This document shows, piece after piece, positions 1-30,216 of a DNA stretch of 64,000 bases (position 1 is the stretch's first letter; each line of letters opens with the position of its first letter). The DNA is from Amoebidium appalachense. Its lineage: Eukaryota > Ichthyosporea. A model generated the notes under the pieces. The model saw only the letters and a program-made list of their open reading frames with translations, did not search any database and was not told the origin of the DNA. Made by a program: the position numbers and the translations under genes. Location: assembly GCA_963693365.1 (NCBI GenBank), contig CAVNZM010000003.1, forward strand, positions 9,920,001 through 9,984,000, given 5' to 3'.

Positions 1-176
1 CCCCTCCCCCCTTCCCCTGAAGAAAAAAAAATCGAAGGAGAAAACTAAGACACTCACCCCCGACACACATAAACACTCGCACACATAAACACACCCCCAC
101 ATTATGCTGTCCCTTGTATATCTGTACTTCATGATGTGCCACCTTCTGTACCCCCCCCCCCCCCCCCCCCCCCCCC

Positions 177-490
177 CGAAACTCGGGTACTGTGGATGAC
201 GTGGGCCCCCCCTGAGGATGGGCTCTGCTTATTATGCATACTCTTTATGTATGGCTTGCATTCTGCATCGTGTTATCCGTTTGTTCTTGTGTACTTCGTA
301 CTTTTTGACGCATTCAAAACCCCCCCCCTGGGGAATAGGTCGAAACTCGGGTACTGTGGATGACGTGGGCCCCCCCTGAGGATGGGCTCTGCTTATTATG
401 CATACTCTTTATGTATGGCTTGCATTCTGCATCGTGTTATCCGTTTGTTCTTGTGTACTTCGTACTTTTTGACGCATTCAAAAACCCCCC
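177..490. repeat. Two-copy tandem duplication, period 164 bp
   Basis: A block of about 145 bases starting CGAAACTCGGGTACTGTGG at 177 recurs almost unchanged at 341. Each copy ends in a C run after CGCATTCAAAA. A diverged third copy lies at about 7399-7500 inside a DDB1 intron (shared GAGGATGGGCTCTGCTTATT), so this is a dispersed family and not only a local duplication. It is non-coding; the small frames in it are C-run translations. Confidence 0.85.
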
Positions 491-10669
<10,179 letters not shown>

Positions 10670-12275
10670 AGGTTCCGTAACACTGATCCCTCCCCCCTCC
10701 CCCCCCCCTCCCCCCCCCCCATCCTCACCTTCTCCCTCCCTCCCTCTCCCCTCCCCCCCCCCATCCCCCATCCAAAAGCACACAAAAAAATTAAGTACGA
10801 AAGAAAAAGAAAAGGGACCACCACTGCTGCCAGTATCACTGTTCAACTCTCTCTTAAATTTGGCCATTAATATGGTGTTCATAGTTACGTATGTATGCCA
10901 GGCTTTGCCTGCTTTTCACGGTCCGTGGACGTATGTACGCCAGGCTTTGCCTGCTTTTCACCTTCCGTGGAAGTTTCCATTTTGAATTTTTTTAAGTATA
11001 ATAGCATGGAAATTCGATGGTATGATCTGTGTATTCTTTCTCATTTACGAATGTATTATGTAGGAGAAACGTATCGGTGTGTGAATATACCTCGTATCAA
11101 AAAAGTTGAAGATGCACATGGTAATAAAAAAAAAACTCGAAAGCCATCGAGTCATATTAGTCTTATCTGAAACCAATGCCTGCAGCCGTCTATATGGGTG
11201 AACTGGAATACCAATACGGTCAGTCAAGACTTCGACTATTTTGTTCCTTCTCCCTCCCTCCCTCCCTCCGTCCATCATGGGTCGTTGGTTGGGTTGACGT
11301 AGGACTGGGAGGCCTCACTCCCTCCCTACCTCCATCCCTCCCATCCCTCCCTCCCTCCCTCCCTCCCACCCTCCCACCCTCCCACCCTCCCACCCTCCCT
11401 CCCTCCCTCCATCCCTCACTCACTCACTCACTCACTCACTCCCTCCCTCCCTCCCTCCCTTCCTCCCTCCCTCCCTCCCTCCCCCCATCCATCCATTCCC
11501 CCCCCCCCTCCCTCCCTTCCTCCCCCCCCCTCCCTCCTCCCCCCCCCCCCCTCCCTCTCCTCACTTCCTCCCTCCCTCGCCCCCTCCCTCCCTCCCTCCG
11601 TCCGTCCCTCTCTCCCTCCCTTCCTGCCCTCTCTCTCTCACTCTCTCCGCGCATGGGGGGGGGGGGGGGGGGGGGGGGGGGGAGAGAGGGGGGGGGGGGG
11701 GGGGGCTATATGTGCGAGTTCTTGCATGCTTGATATCCCATGCTCACAATACGACTTATTTTTGTTCGTTTGATTTCTGACTTTTTGGTATGGCATGGTG
11801 CAGTTCCTTTTTACATCTGGCTTCGAACCATACACCGTTTTTGTGGTTGGTCGTCCTTAGACTCTATTTTAATTTCGGATAGTATTATCATAGTAACATG
11901 AACAGGTGATATTATATATAATGGCATAGAGAACGAGTACATAAAATATAACTCCTGAGCTACCACGGCATCTGTGCTTCATCATGAACAGGTGATATTA
12001 TATATAATGGCATAGGATACGAGTACATAAAATATAACTCCTGAGCTACCACGGCATCTGTGCTTCATAAGGCAACAAAAACCACCCCCCAAAAGGCCTA
12101 AAGAATATCTCTTACAGCACTCAGATTTTAATTGAGTATAAAATTAAAGCAGCGAAGTACTCGAGTTTCCAAACATACTATTCAGCAAAGACAGCCCCGA
12201 AGCACTCCTTCCTGCTCCGGCCTTCTTCTTTCCCTCCCTCTCACCCTCTCTCTCGCCGTGCGCATTAGCCAACCT
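10670..12275. other. Convergent intergenic region between DDB1 and the GPCR gene
   Basis: No gene is supported here. It contains C-rich runs (10687-10770), a two-copy repeat of about 42 bases around CCAGGCTTTGCCTGCTTTTC (10897-10975), an AATAAA in an A-rich context near 11123, a (CCCT)n/(CACT)n region (about 11250-11640) and G runs at 11656-11705. An 86-base tandem duplication lies at 11897-12069. Short open frames in it are repeat translations. Confidence 0.7.
11897..12069. repeat. Two-copy tandem duplication, period 86 bp
   Basis: The block starting CATGAACAGGTGATATTAT at 11897 is repeated at 11983, each copy ending GGCATCTGTGCTTCAT. The copies differ only around CATAGAGAACG versus CATAGGATACG. 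It is AT-rich and non-coding, downstream of the GPCR stop codon in that gene's 3' flank. Confidence 0.93.
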
Positions 12276-19471
<7,196 letters not shown>

Positions 19472-19746
19472 TCTGCAGAATAAGTTCTGTTTGTGACGTG
19501 CCTCGGAATGCTTGGCTTGGTTATAATAATAATATGCATACCCTAACGTAGGCTTTTATAGTTGTCCTGTCGGCGCCATGACTCACGAGGAGCTTTGGCG
19601 CGTGTGATTGGTAGATCTGATTTCATCCGGCAGAAAATTTTGATGCGCGTACAGCCAATGCTGATGAGGACAAATAGATCTAACCAATTACAAAGCTCCA
19701 AAAATGTAAACAAAAACCCGGACCAATCGCGGTGGCGCTTCTCCTA
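19472..19746. promoter_or_regulatory. Divergent promoter region with four CCAAT motifs
   Basis: This 275-base spacer separates the GPCR start codon (minus strand) from the zinc-ribbon frame (plus strand). It contains ATTGG at 19607-19611 and CCAAT at 19655-19659, 19684-19688 and 19723-19727. It has no C or G run and no microsatellite, unlike nearly everything around it. NF-Y-type CCAAT boxes are typical of eukaryotic promoters; the bidirectional role is inferred from gene orientation. No clear TATA box was seen. Confidence 0.5.
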
Positions 19747-20218
19747 ATGACAGTTTTCAGTGCGAGGGCTAAGGAAGCCGCTGCTAGCACAGTTACGGAG
19801 AAAGCAAGCGAGAAAGCACGAAACACGAAACGTGGGCTGAAGTCACAGAGTAATTCACAGACTGCACCGTCAAAGAAGGCCAAGCCTAGCGGCCTATCAC
19901 GTGCAAGCACCAACACAGGTGTTGCCCCTCAGGAGCATGATCCCACCAGTTCGTCAACCAATTCAACAGTCTGGGGTGATTCCCCCTAGCCAGCACCAGC
20001 ACCATCCGCAAGCGTTCCACCCCAGTTATTATCACACATACCCGAGCACGATAGCCAGTGCACAATGTAGCGTCTGTCAACTGACTTTAGCAATCCCTCC
20101 CCATCTGTGTCATACTTACATGCAATGCTGTAGGTGCAAGGCCATGTTGTGTGCTCTGGTCACCGCTTTTGGCATCCGCCTGCTCAGTTTTAGTGTCACG
20201 GATAATAGGTGGAAGTGA
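19747..20218 (+). CDS. Possible small protein with a C2C2 zinc-ribbon (LSD1-like) motif, frame broken or spliced
   Basis: Two overlapping frames look like one gene. The first runs from ATG at 19747 to a stop ending at 19989 and is Lys/Ala/Ser-rich (KEAAASTVTEKASEKA, APSKKAKPSG). The second, shifted by one, is open to 20218. It is Pro/Gln/His-rich (QQSGVIPPSQHQHHPQAF) and carries C-x2-C, a proline-centred spacer and C-x2-C (QCSVCQLTLAIPPH, then MQCCRCKAML). That spacing recalls the LSD1/LOL zinc-ribbon family. A 40-base intron at 19850-19889 (GTAATT to CCTAG) would join the frames in phase, but a one-base assembly error is equally possible. It follows a CCAAT-rich spacer shared with the GPCR. 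The function is not recognised. Confidence 0.4.
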
Positions 20219-21944
<1,726 letters not shown>

Positions 21945-22069
21945 TGCAGGAGTTATAATGCGCAAATCTCACTCTCCTGCAGATTGTATCCATTTGCATT
22001 TGCGCAGTAAATCAGACAGGCTGAGGTATCCACACCACACTCTGCCGCGTTGATATCAGACACCCCCCC

Positions 22070-22100
<31 letters not shown>

Positions 22101-22641
22101 AAAAAAAAAAAAAGAAAAAGAAAAAGAAAGGAAGGAAGGAAGGAAGGAAGGAAGAAGAAAGCGGTGATGTAATACCCCTGATCAATGACACGTCTTTTAT
22201 ACACATGTATATGTACATCTGACAATCACCCCTCGAAACGATACAGTATTCACAACCTTGAATACATGTATCTTACGTTTCCTTCAACCTCCGTACCTGA
22301 CCGCCTACCACACTCAAACAGTTATTTTTCTGCCCCAACCCTCCCTAAAGCTAACCTTTTCACCCGCGCCTGAGCTGTGCCCCGCCACCCCGTCATTATT
22401 CCGGCCAGTGACGTCACCAACAGCCAATGGGGTGTCCTTGTTGTTGCTCTGTGGAGGCGGCTCGACCTGCCTGTTGCTTTGAGGTGAACTGTTGGCATCA
22501 CCGACAATTTTTTGGGTCGCATAGGGGATGATGTGATTGGGAATGTTCGTTGGCAGCGGTATGCGTAACACCATTGGGGCCTTCGTTTTTGGTTGCTATC
22601 GTGTGGTTGAGGATGGCTGGCGGCAGAGGGAGTTCGTATCC

Positions 22642-23835
22642 TTAATCGGTCGGGCAGAAGTTTGTTGGGGGCAGAGGGCCGCGTGGTTCGTTTTGCTGCG
22701 CCCATACAGCCAATACTTCTCGATCGTATGCCCGGCCTCCCTCGGTGATTGATGCAAACCTACCTATATTTTTCTGCTGCGAGTTGCCTAAATTTCTATC
22801 CATTCGGCGCACTTGGTAGGGTTTGGATAAATGGTATGCGCATGTAGGGAAGACGACACCTATGCAACCCTCCTGCTCTGCTTCTACTCTACTCATGTAA
22901 TCGCTACGAAGAAAAAAGTTTAGGCGCACCAGTTTCTCTCGTTTTGGAATGTCCAGAGCACGTATCATATCGTCCCTTGCAAGTGCCGCTTCCACTTCTG
23001 TCGCGTAGCTCCCGCCGTATTGAGAAACACCATCCTTCCAATACAACACTTGCCAAGGCTTTTGGATGTAATTAATATGGTAGGTTACGCCCTTGTACAC
23101 TGACGATTTCGTCTTTGTTGCTTTCTTTGCCCACCACTCCTCTGCCCAATCCAAATCATCGGCTGTCGGTTTGAATTTACGCAAATTCCCGAGGCTAACA
23201 TTTTCAGAATCCAGGTATCGGTGAGCCAACACCCCCTTTTGCACCAACAAATCAATGGCCAAATCCCGCTGCCGTGCAGCCGTGCGACTGTTTTCGTAGA
23301 AACCGACATACATGCTGACTCCTATCTTTGCACACCATTTGCCCGCTTTACCATTCCAATATACTTCCCAGTAGTGTTGGCCTGAGTCTTTCACATTTCG
23401 GGTCGCAAATGGGCGAACGGGCCCAAAGAGTGTATGCCAGCCGCGCGACCTTCCCTGCATAGCGTTTTACATCAGAGATGAGAAAATGTACAGATGTTTA
23501 TTCTCTTTATTTTAGACTTTAAAAAGGCATCGTAAGTGCACTTGCGGCAGCTGAGCTTTGCGATGATCATTGCCTACCCCCCCCCCCCCCCCCCGCGCCC
23601 CCCCGAGGGAAGTAAAGCACCAACTACACATACCGTTGCCATCATTCCAAAGCCAGGAGCCAGTCTGACCGTTCCAGTCTGACCGTTCTGACCAGTCTGA
23701 CCGTTCTGAATGCCGAACACAGTTTGTTGGGGCCCTGTGCCGACCTGGAGTGAGACTGTACCCCCCCCCCCCCCCGCCCCAATACCCACCGCACGTACGT
23801 GCAAAAACGATGTGCGAGCCGTTTGTCAACCTTGC
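22642..23835 (-). CDS. Triple-AP2-domain putative transcription factor, inverted copy L
   Basis: Exons visible: 23835-23799, 23755-23634, then the AP2 exon down to the stop at 22642. The last exon can be read from ATG at 23460 (272 residues) or joined in phase at the acceptor ATGCAG ending at 23455, adding a Gln/Gly-rich N-terminal part (GTGPQQTVFGIQNGQTG). Three AP2-like repeats follow: one with VYWNGKAGKW and ENSRTAARQRD, one with SSVYKGVTY and YATEVEAALARD, and a third with GCIGVVF and GRFASITEGGRAYDREVLA. AP2 domains are DNA-binding three-stranded sheets with a helix. Relative to the right-hand copies, exon 23755-23634 has an in-frame short-repeat expansion (NGQTG units), which supports real coding. 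The frame stops after NFCPTD, whereas copy D continues. Alternatively, exon 23755-23634 splices to 23573, ending at 23472 (residues KLSCRKCTYD). Upstream exons are not established. Confidence 0.75.
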
Positions 23836-24021
23836 CTGAAACCTAAAATACCCTCTTGTGTTATGTGTCTGCTCTTCTGCTTGGTGTGAATTCAGACATG
23901 CCCGTGTTTGTGTACACACAGGCACGGAACATACCAATTTAGCCCCATTGTTCACTGTGCATTCATAAATGTACCCTCAATCGAGCTGATCAGAAGGGAA
24001 AACAAATGTGTGCAAGTGTGT

Positions 24022-24066
<45 letters not shown>

Positions 24067-24397
24067 CGTGCGTGTGTGCACGCGTGTGTGTGTCTGTGTA
24101 TGTGTGGGTGTGTGTGTGTAGGCAGGAGAGGAGGGGCAGGAAGAGAAAGCAAGCCCTAACGCGTGTGCACTGGCGACCATGTATGTATTCGTGTAGTACA
24201 CATACATATATTCCCTTTGCCCCACGAACCCCTTGAATCTAATATAACTTTCGTCCAGCCCTCCCCCCCCCTCCCCTCCCACACACACACCAAAAAAAAA
24301 AGAAAAAAGAAAAAAAAAAAAAAAAGGCAACCCCTGGGGCCCTGCCCCATCCTGTTCCCCATTAACACTTTAAACAGAGCCGTAACAGAGGTGGACA

Positions 24398-24430
<33 letters not shown>

Positions 24431-25135
24431 AGGGAGAGGGGAGCAGCAGGTAAACGGGCTTCCGAAGAGAGACGGGGCAGACAAAGAACGGTACATCCTC
24501 GGCACCTTTTCTCGATACAGCGGAGCCCCGAGGTGAATACTCGAGCCTTCGAAAACAAAATGGGCCCAAAAGTTGAAGTTGAAGCTGCCATGCCAAACAG
24601 AGACACATCTATCGCACCACAACCACATACCTCTCCCTTGGGCCATGGCATGTAGTGACCGTGTGCCCACCGACAGGAAGGGGTTGAAAATGACGTAGCC
24701 CATGCATGTGGATTGGTTGCTCGTGACTGCAGCAAACCGTACAGGCTGTAGGTGTTTGGCAAGTGAGCAAAGTAAGTAAAGTAAGTCAAGTAAGTCAAGT
24801 AAGTAAAGTAAGTTGAATAAACCAACTAGGAACCACAGAGTGTAGGTGCATGGATGAGGGTGGTGCCTTCTGCACAGGCACACACGATTGTCCTGTCAGA
24901 GATGTGCGAGCATAGACCAGCATGAGAGCATCTGCAAATTTGTTCACGTTGCCTTTTCCATGAGGATGGAGCCATGCAGCCATTCTCTCCAAACAAGTTT
25001 CTGCACAGGAGGGAGGCTGGATAGGAGTAATGAAGTGGGAGAAGCGGGGTCCGGGCGGAAACGTAAGGTGTGTGTGTGTCTGGGTCTCTCTCTCTCTCTC
25101 TCCCTCCCCCCCCCCCTCTCCCTCTCTCTTTCGCC

Positions 25136-25207
<72 letters not shown>

Positions 25208-25488
25208 CCTCTCTCTCTCTCCCTCCCCCTCTCCCTCTCTCTTTCGCCCCCTCCGTCTCTCTCTCACACACACACTCCCCCCCCCCCCCCTCTCTCTCTC
25301 TCTCTCTTCCCCTCACTCCCATTTCTTTTTTTAGGGGCGTGGGGTGTGGGGGGGAGGCGGAAAAGGGGGAGGAGGGAGGCTCTACCTAACTCTCTCTCTC
25401 TGTCCCCCCCCCCCCCCCTCCCTTTCTTTTTTTAGGGGGTGTGCGGTGGGGGGGGGGGGAGGTTTTTTTTTTTTTTCTCTCTCTCTAT

Positions 25489-25617
<129 letters not shown>

Positions 25618-25775
25618 GCTCTCTCTCTCCATCTTCTTCTTATTCTTCTTCTTCTCCTTTTTTTTTTTTTTTTTTTTTTGGGGGGGGGGGGGAGGAGGGC
25701 CCGGGGTGTGGGGGGGGGGGGGGGGGGGGGGGGGGAGGGAGGGGGGGGGGGGGGGGGGGGGGGGGGGATGGATAC

Positions 25776-25879
25776 CTCTCCCACCGAGGTTGCTGGTTTA
25801 GTTCCCGAGACAGCCACTCGAACCAACCTCCTGGTCAACATCCTGCCAGACGAGAGACAAACAAGCAAACAAAGAGTAT
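25776..25879 (-). CDS. Candidate exon X2, copy L
   Basis: Acceptor TTTTTTGCAG and donor GTATCC bound 104 bases. One frame is open throughout (SSGRMLTRRLVRVAVSGTKP). In the transcribed sense a long C run starts 8 bases after the donor, as in many introns here. The other copies are at 38797, 48970 and 55367. I do not recognise the product; its linkage to the AP2 exons is inferred from orientation and co-duplication. Confidence 0.4.
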
Positions 25880-26629
25880 CTGCAAAAAAGAACAACATAT
25901 TAGTCACAGACCAAAAGCCTGCCAAAAGTTGCCTTTTATGTCTGAAAGCAAGTGAGACACCAAGCCATATGTGCTGCACGTTGAAATAATTTCCACGGTG
26001 TTGCATATTATTCCTCGTAACCTTCTCCTCAGGGTGATACTTATTTCGTCTGGGACCCCCCTTCCCCCCTCCCCCCTCCCCTCCCCCCGCCTCCTCCCCC
26101 CTCCCCACCCCTCCCTTCCCTCTCGATCCCGACTCTTTCCCTACCGGCACAACACTAGGTACCTACAAGGCTCTTCAACATTAGGCAACCCCCCCTCCCC
26201 CCCCCCACCCACCCACGTGCACCCACCCACCCACCCACCCCCGTCCTCCTCCCCTCCCCCCCCCCTCCCCCAGTCCCTGCCTACCAAATCTACCCGCGCC
26301 TGCCATCAACGGGCTTGGTTCTGCCTCCACCAGCAAAAAGCAAAATAGCGTGTTTGGACAAGATGCAACACACGAACAACAAGTTCCCAGGGTTAGCTAA
26401 AATAGGGCTGAAAGATTCTAGCTTTTGGGTGAGAATGGAAATGAAACAAAGAGTTGTGCGGGCAAAATGATGGCAGAGACAAAGAAATCATGCATGTATT
26501 GTGTTTGTGGGTGGAAGGAGCGGAAAAAAGCGGGAGTTGGAGAAAGGAGCGGAGGGGTAGGGGGGAGAGAGGACGGAGGGTGTGCAAGGGGGGGGGGGGA
26601 GAGGGGGAGGACGAGGGGGGGGGGAAGGG

Positions 26630-26682
<53 letters not shown>

Positions 26683-26853
26683 GGGGGGGGTGGGGGGGTG
26701 GGGGGTGGGGGGGGGGGGGGGGGGGGGGGGGGCCGGGGGGCGGCAGGCCCTTACGGTTCAGTATGTCGAAGCTCACACATGTGGTCGCTTGTACAGTACT
26801 CTGCTAGCTCAACACAAATAATGCGCTGGTTTTCCGGACTGCCTTGGCAATGA

Positions 26854-27318
26854 TATATTTGGTAAATACTCATTTTATCCACCAATCGGAAGAAGATGGT
26901 GTGATGATCGGCATCACACATCTCTTCCTGTAGAAGCGACTATAAAAGTCGCGTTTTTCGCTTCTCTCAAACAGTCTTTTCCTCGCCGCTTCTCTTAGAA
27001 GAAGCGCGCGTTAGTGAGGCCGGTCTAGTGACCAAGACCAAAGCTTTTGAGCGCAGTGAGCGCTATAGTCAGTCGTGTAGGTCCCTAGACTTTAGCTATA
27101 ATAATAGGCCCAGGAACCGCAGATCATTGAGACCGGATGCGCTCATGAGTTTTGCAAAACCCAAGTAGGGTTGTGTTTTGGGGTTAAAGTTTGTGTAGCT
27201 GTAAGCACCTAGGCACGTCTGGCAACGTTAGCCCGTGTGGGCTGCTCGCGTGAGCATGTACAGCAGCAACGTGTGCTGCTCTCTAGTCCTAGTGTGGGCC
27301 CCGGCAGCCTAGTGGTCT
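26854..27318. promoter_or_regulatory. TATA-containing hairpins upstream of the DIRS-like fragment
   Basis: Two perfect inverted repeats lie 16 bases apart: GTGTGATG/CATCACAC at 26899-26919 and GCGACT/AGTCGC at 26936-26952, the second enclosing TATAAAA. An outer pair AGAAGCG/CGCTTCT surrounds the second. The rest up to 27318 is GC-balanced and free of microsatellites. It reads like the 5' end or promoter of the retroelement whose reverse transcriptase follows; element ends were not found. Confidence 0.4.
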
Positions 27319-28045
27319 GTGCGGGGGCGGCCGGTTATGTGTGCTCCCAGTAAGCCAGTGGGCGGGGTAGCACCTGCACCGCTCTATCAACGGGTGCGTG
27401 CGTGCCACGACGAGTGGGCGCGCGGTGGAGCAGCCAAGGACGTGCTCTTCTGGATTAAGTATGGCATCACACCCGAATGGTGCGCTGGGCCGCCACCTCC
27501 CCACGACATGGGGAGGTACCTAAACTTGGGCGAAGTTTCGGAGGAGGAGGCGTTGGTGGAAGTTGCGCGTTTAGTGGGTAAGGGCGCACTTGAACCCATC
27601 GACGAGTCCAGAAAGCATTGCGTGTCGACCACGTTTGGGGTGCGGAAACCAAACGGTAAAGTGCGGCTTATAATCGACACGCGCCCAGTGAATGAGTATG
27701 CCGTACAGCGGGGCCTCAAGTACGAGATGCTCAGTGACCTGCAGGTCATTGCTCAGCCAGGTGACCACGGCTTCAGTTTCGACCTGGAGGACGGCTACTT
27801 TGCGCTGGCAATTGCGCCACGGTGGCGTAAATATTTTCAGATTCGGGTTGGCTGCCAGCTGTATCAGTACACTGTGTTGCCTTTCGGCTATTCCCTCAGC
27901 CCATACTACTTCACGCGGCTCATGAAGGAGTTCGGTCGGCGTCTTCACCGGCGCGGTGTGCGCACGTTAGCGTTCTTGGACGACTGGTTGGTGACATATA
28001 CTAATCCGTCTCAGCAGATCAGCCTAAGTCTACGATCGAGATCGG
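27319..28045 (+). mobile_element. DIRS-like reverse transcriptase fragment, 3'-truncated
   Basis: The open frame (first ATG at 27337) encodes an N-terminal lead-in and the first RT motifs: STTFGVRKPNGKVRLIIDTR, VNEYAVQRGLKYEM, FSFDLEDGYFALAIAP, YQYTVLPFGYSLSPYYFTR and the catalytic AFLDDWLV box. The FLDD-W box and the LPFG-SPYYF arrangement fit DIRS-type tyrosine-recombinase retrotransposons better than copia. Similarity ends a few residues after the catalytic box, where a G run at 28046 begins; RNase H, methyltransferase-like and recombinase parts are absent. The frame trails to 28188 as non-family sequence. It is a dead fragment. Confidence 0.8.
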
Positions 28046-28388
28046 GGGGGGGGGGGGGGGGGGGGGTGGCCCGGGTCCACAGATCATCAAGATCAAGTCC
28101 GGGGCCTCAAGATAGCTGTACAGCTGTGTGCATCTTGCCTCTGCCGGCGCAGGGCAGGACCACGTCAGCTGGAGCAGCCGACCAATAGAATTCTAATTAG
28201 TGTGTAGGATAGATCGTAGGAGGACTTAGGAATGTGATATGTTCGGGCAGAAGCCCTTTTGTAAATATTGGCAAGTTGATAGTGTATGTTGCCAAACGTA
28301 TTTATATATTTCGATGTAGAGGAAAGGGGGGAGGGAGGGGGGGGGAGGATACTAGTAATTGGTTTTTGAGGTTGTGTCTACCCTGCAG
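28046..28388. other. Junk between two transposon fragments
   Basis: A G run (28046-28066), about 120 bases of unrecognised sequence, AT-rich sequence and a purine-rich block near 28321-28347. The end, TCTACCCTGCAG at 28377-28388, reads like a splice acceptor for the following frame. Confidence 0.5.
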
Positions 28389-29014
28389 GTATAAAGATCA
28401 AGAGCCACCCGGGCCTCGATAAGACCGGTCTGCTGTGGTCTACCCTGGACAAGTTCTTTGTTCCCCCTGGCCAGGAGTTTGTGCCAAGCCCCTTCCTGGG
28501 CTCGGACCGCAGCAAGTGCCTCAAGTATGTGCCATTACAGACGCAGCTGCACCTGGCCTCCGTGTCCGAAGCACAGGCCCGCAACGTTGACCGTCATACA
28601 CTGCCTGTTCCACTGGGCTGCAAGGTGAAGGTGTACAACAGCTGCTACATCAGGCTGGGAGTGCCGGATGAGAGGGTGTGGCATAGAGTGGTGGCGTGTG
28701 ACCAGTTCTACGGGCGGCGTGACCGGTACGACGACATCGTGATCCAGGGTCAGGACGGAGTTTGGTACGCACGGACGGTGCTCCTATTTACGTGCGAGAC
28801 GGAGGAATGCGCTGAGGATGGCCAACCGGGGGCGTCGGAAAAGGTCTTGCACCAGCTTGCCTTTGTACGGTACTACACCGAGGTGGAGGTGGATCCCCTC
28901 ACAGGGTGCAAGAAACTCCAAGTGGAAATGACAGGGACGGGTGCCCGGAGGAGGCCCAGATACGACGTCATCGACGTGGAATCCATACTGGGGATGTTAA
29001 ATTATATAAGTATT
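28389..29014 (+). pseudogene. C-terminal fragment of a DNA transposase (KDZ/Plavaka or CACTA-like), truncated
   Basis: A long open frame of about 200 residues starts at an acceptor-like CAG. Recognisable pieces: LDKFFVPPGQEFVPSPFLG, VKVYNSCYIRLG, FYGRRDRYDDIVIQ, GVWYARTVLLFTCE, LAFVRYYTEVEVDPLTGC and YDVIDVESIL. This order (WYAR-LLLF, then LAFVRWY, D-TGC and a final VIDVDSI block) is what I associate with the C-terminal beta-rich region of fungal and protist Plavaka/KDZ or CACTA-like transposases; the family call is from memory of the layout. The catalytic domain is missing. The frame decays after VESIL where the DIRS-associated 336-bp segment begins at 29015. Confidence 0.5.
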
Positions 29015-29350
29015 GGTTTTATTTGTGGAAATTATTGACATAAATATTTTTCTGGGTAAACACGTAGGATGGGTGTCCGATATCAACAGACTTCGTTTCA
29101 TGTTTTAGCAGTTCGCGTTCGGCTGCCCGCATACGGGCACCTATTAGCCGATCAAAACATCAGATTCCACAGATCACTAGACCGAGTTTGATTGGCTCAG
29201 GATCAGATTTCACATAACACTAGATCGATTTTGATTGGCTCAGATCGGTAGCCTTAGGTATATAAGCACGACAGTTTTTAGCAGATCAGCAAGCAACAAA
29301 CACATCTTCTGTGTTTAGCACCTACAGCTTTACAGCTATATTTTTCTTTT
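29015..29350 (+). repeat. 336-bp DIRS-associated 5' segment, copy 1
   Basis: Identical in length and, by eye, in all but one base to 33783-34118. It contains TATATAAGCACGACAG (about 29269), like a promoter with TATA box. At the second copy it sits directly upstream of a gag-like frame, so it is probably the 5' terminal/promoter region of a DIRS-like element. Here the downstream sequence is different (CACCC-rich) and no gag frame follows. Confidence 0.85.
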
Positions 29351-29600
29351 TCACCCACCCACCTACACCCTACACTCAACCCCCATTGATCCCCACATAC
29401 GTGCTGTTTTTTCACGGGGCGAAGACTTCCCCCGTTTTTTGGGCACAAGGACCTCACGGATCAATAAATTGATGACTGGGGGCTTGCCGTGGTTTACAAC
29501 CATTGCAGGTTCACTTTCGTCCAAGGGGATGTCCCCCTAGAGGCAACACACGTCCCGGAGTAGTTTTCATAGATGGGATGTAAGCAGAGACACAGTGGTG
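29351..29600. other. Unassigned sequence up to the scaffold gap
   Basis: C/A-rich sequence (CACCCACCCACCTACACC) followed by GGGGCGAAGACTTCCCCCG, a short inverted repeat. No open frame of note. It may be the continuation of the element whose 5' segment precedes it. Confidence 0.4.
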
Positions 29601-30100
29601 NNNNNNNNNNNNNNNNNNNNNNNNNNNNNNNNNNNNNNNNNNNNNNNNNNNNNNNNNNNNNNNNNNNNNNNNNNNNNNNNNNNNNNNNNNNNNNNNNNNN
29701 NNNNNNNNNNNNNNNNNNNNNNNNNNNNNNNNNNNNNNNNNNNNNNNNNNNNNNNNNNNNNNNNNNNNNNNNNNNNNNNNNNNNNNNNNNNNNNNNNNNN
29801 NNNNNNNNNNNNNNNNNNNNNNNNNNNNNNNNNNNNNNNNNNNNNNNNNNNNNNNNNNNNNNNNNNNNNNNNNNNNNNNNNNNNNNNNNNNNNNNNNNNN
29901 NNNNNNNNNNNNNNNNNNNNNNNNNNNNNNNNNNNNNNNNNNNNNNNNNNNNNNNNNNNNNNNNNNNNNNNNNNNNNNNNNNNNNNNNNNNNNNNNNNNN
30001 NNNNNNNNNNNNNNNNNNNNNNNNNNNNNNNNNNNNNNNNNNNNNNNNNNNNNNNNNNNNNNNNNNNNNNNNNNNNNNNNNNNNNNNNNNNNNNNNNNNN
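29601..30100. other. Assembly gap, exactly 500 N
   Basis: Five hundred undetermined bases, a round number suggesting a placeholder of unknown true size. Frames spanning it are meaningless. It may hide upstream exons of the gene ending at 31375. Confidence 1.
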
Positions 30101-30154
30101 ACGTCCACACATGCACATGCACATGCACATGAACACGCACATGCACATGCACAA

Positions 30155-30216
<62 letters not shown>

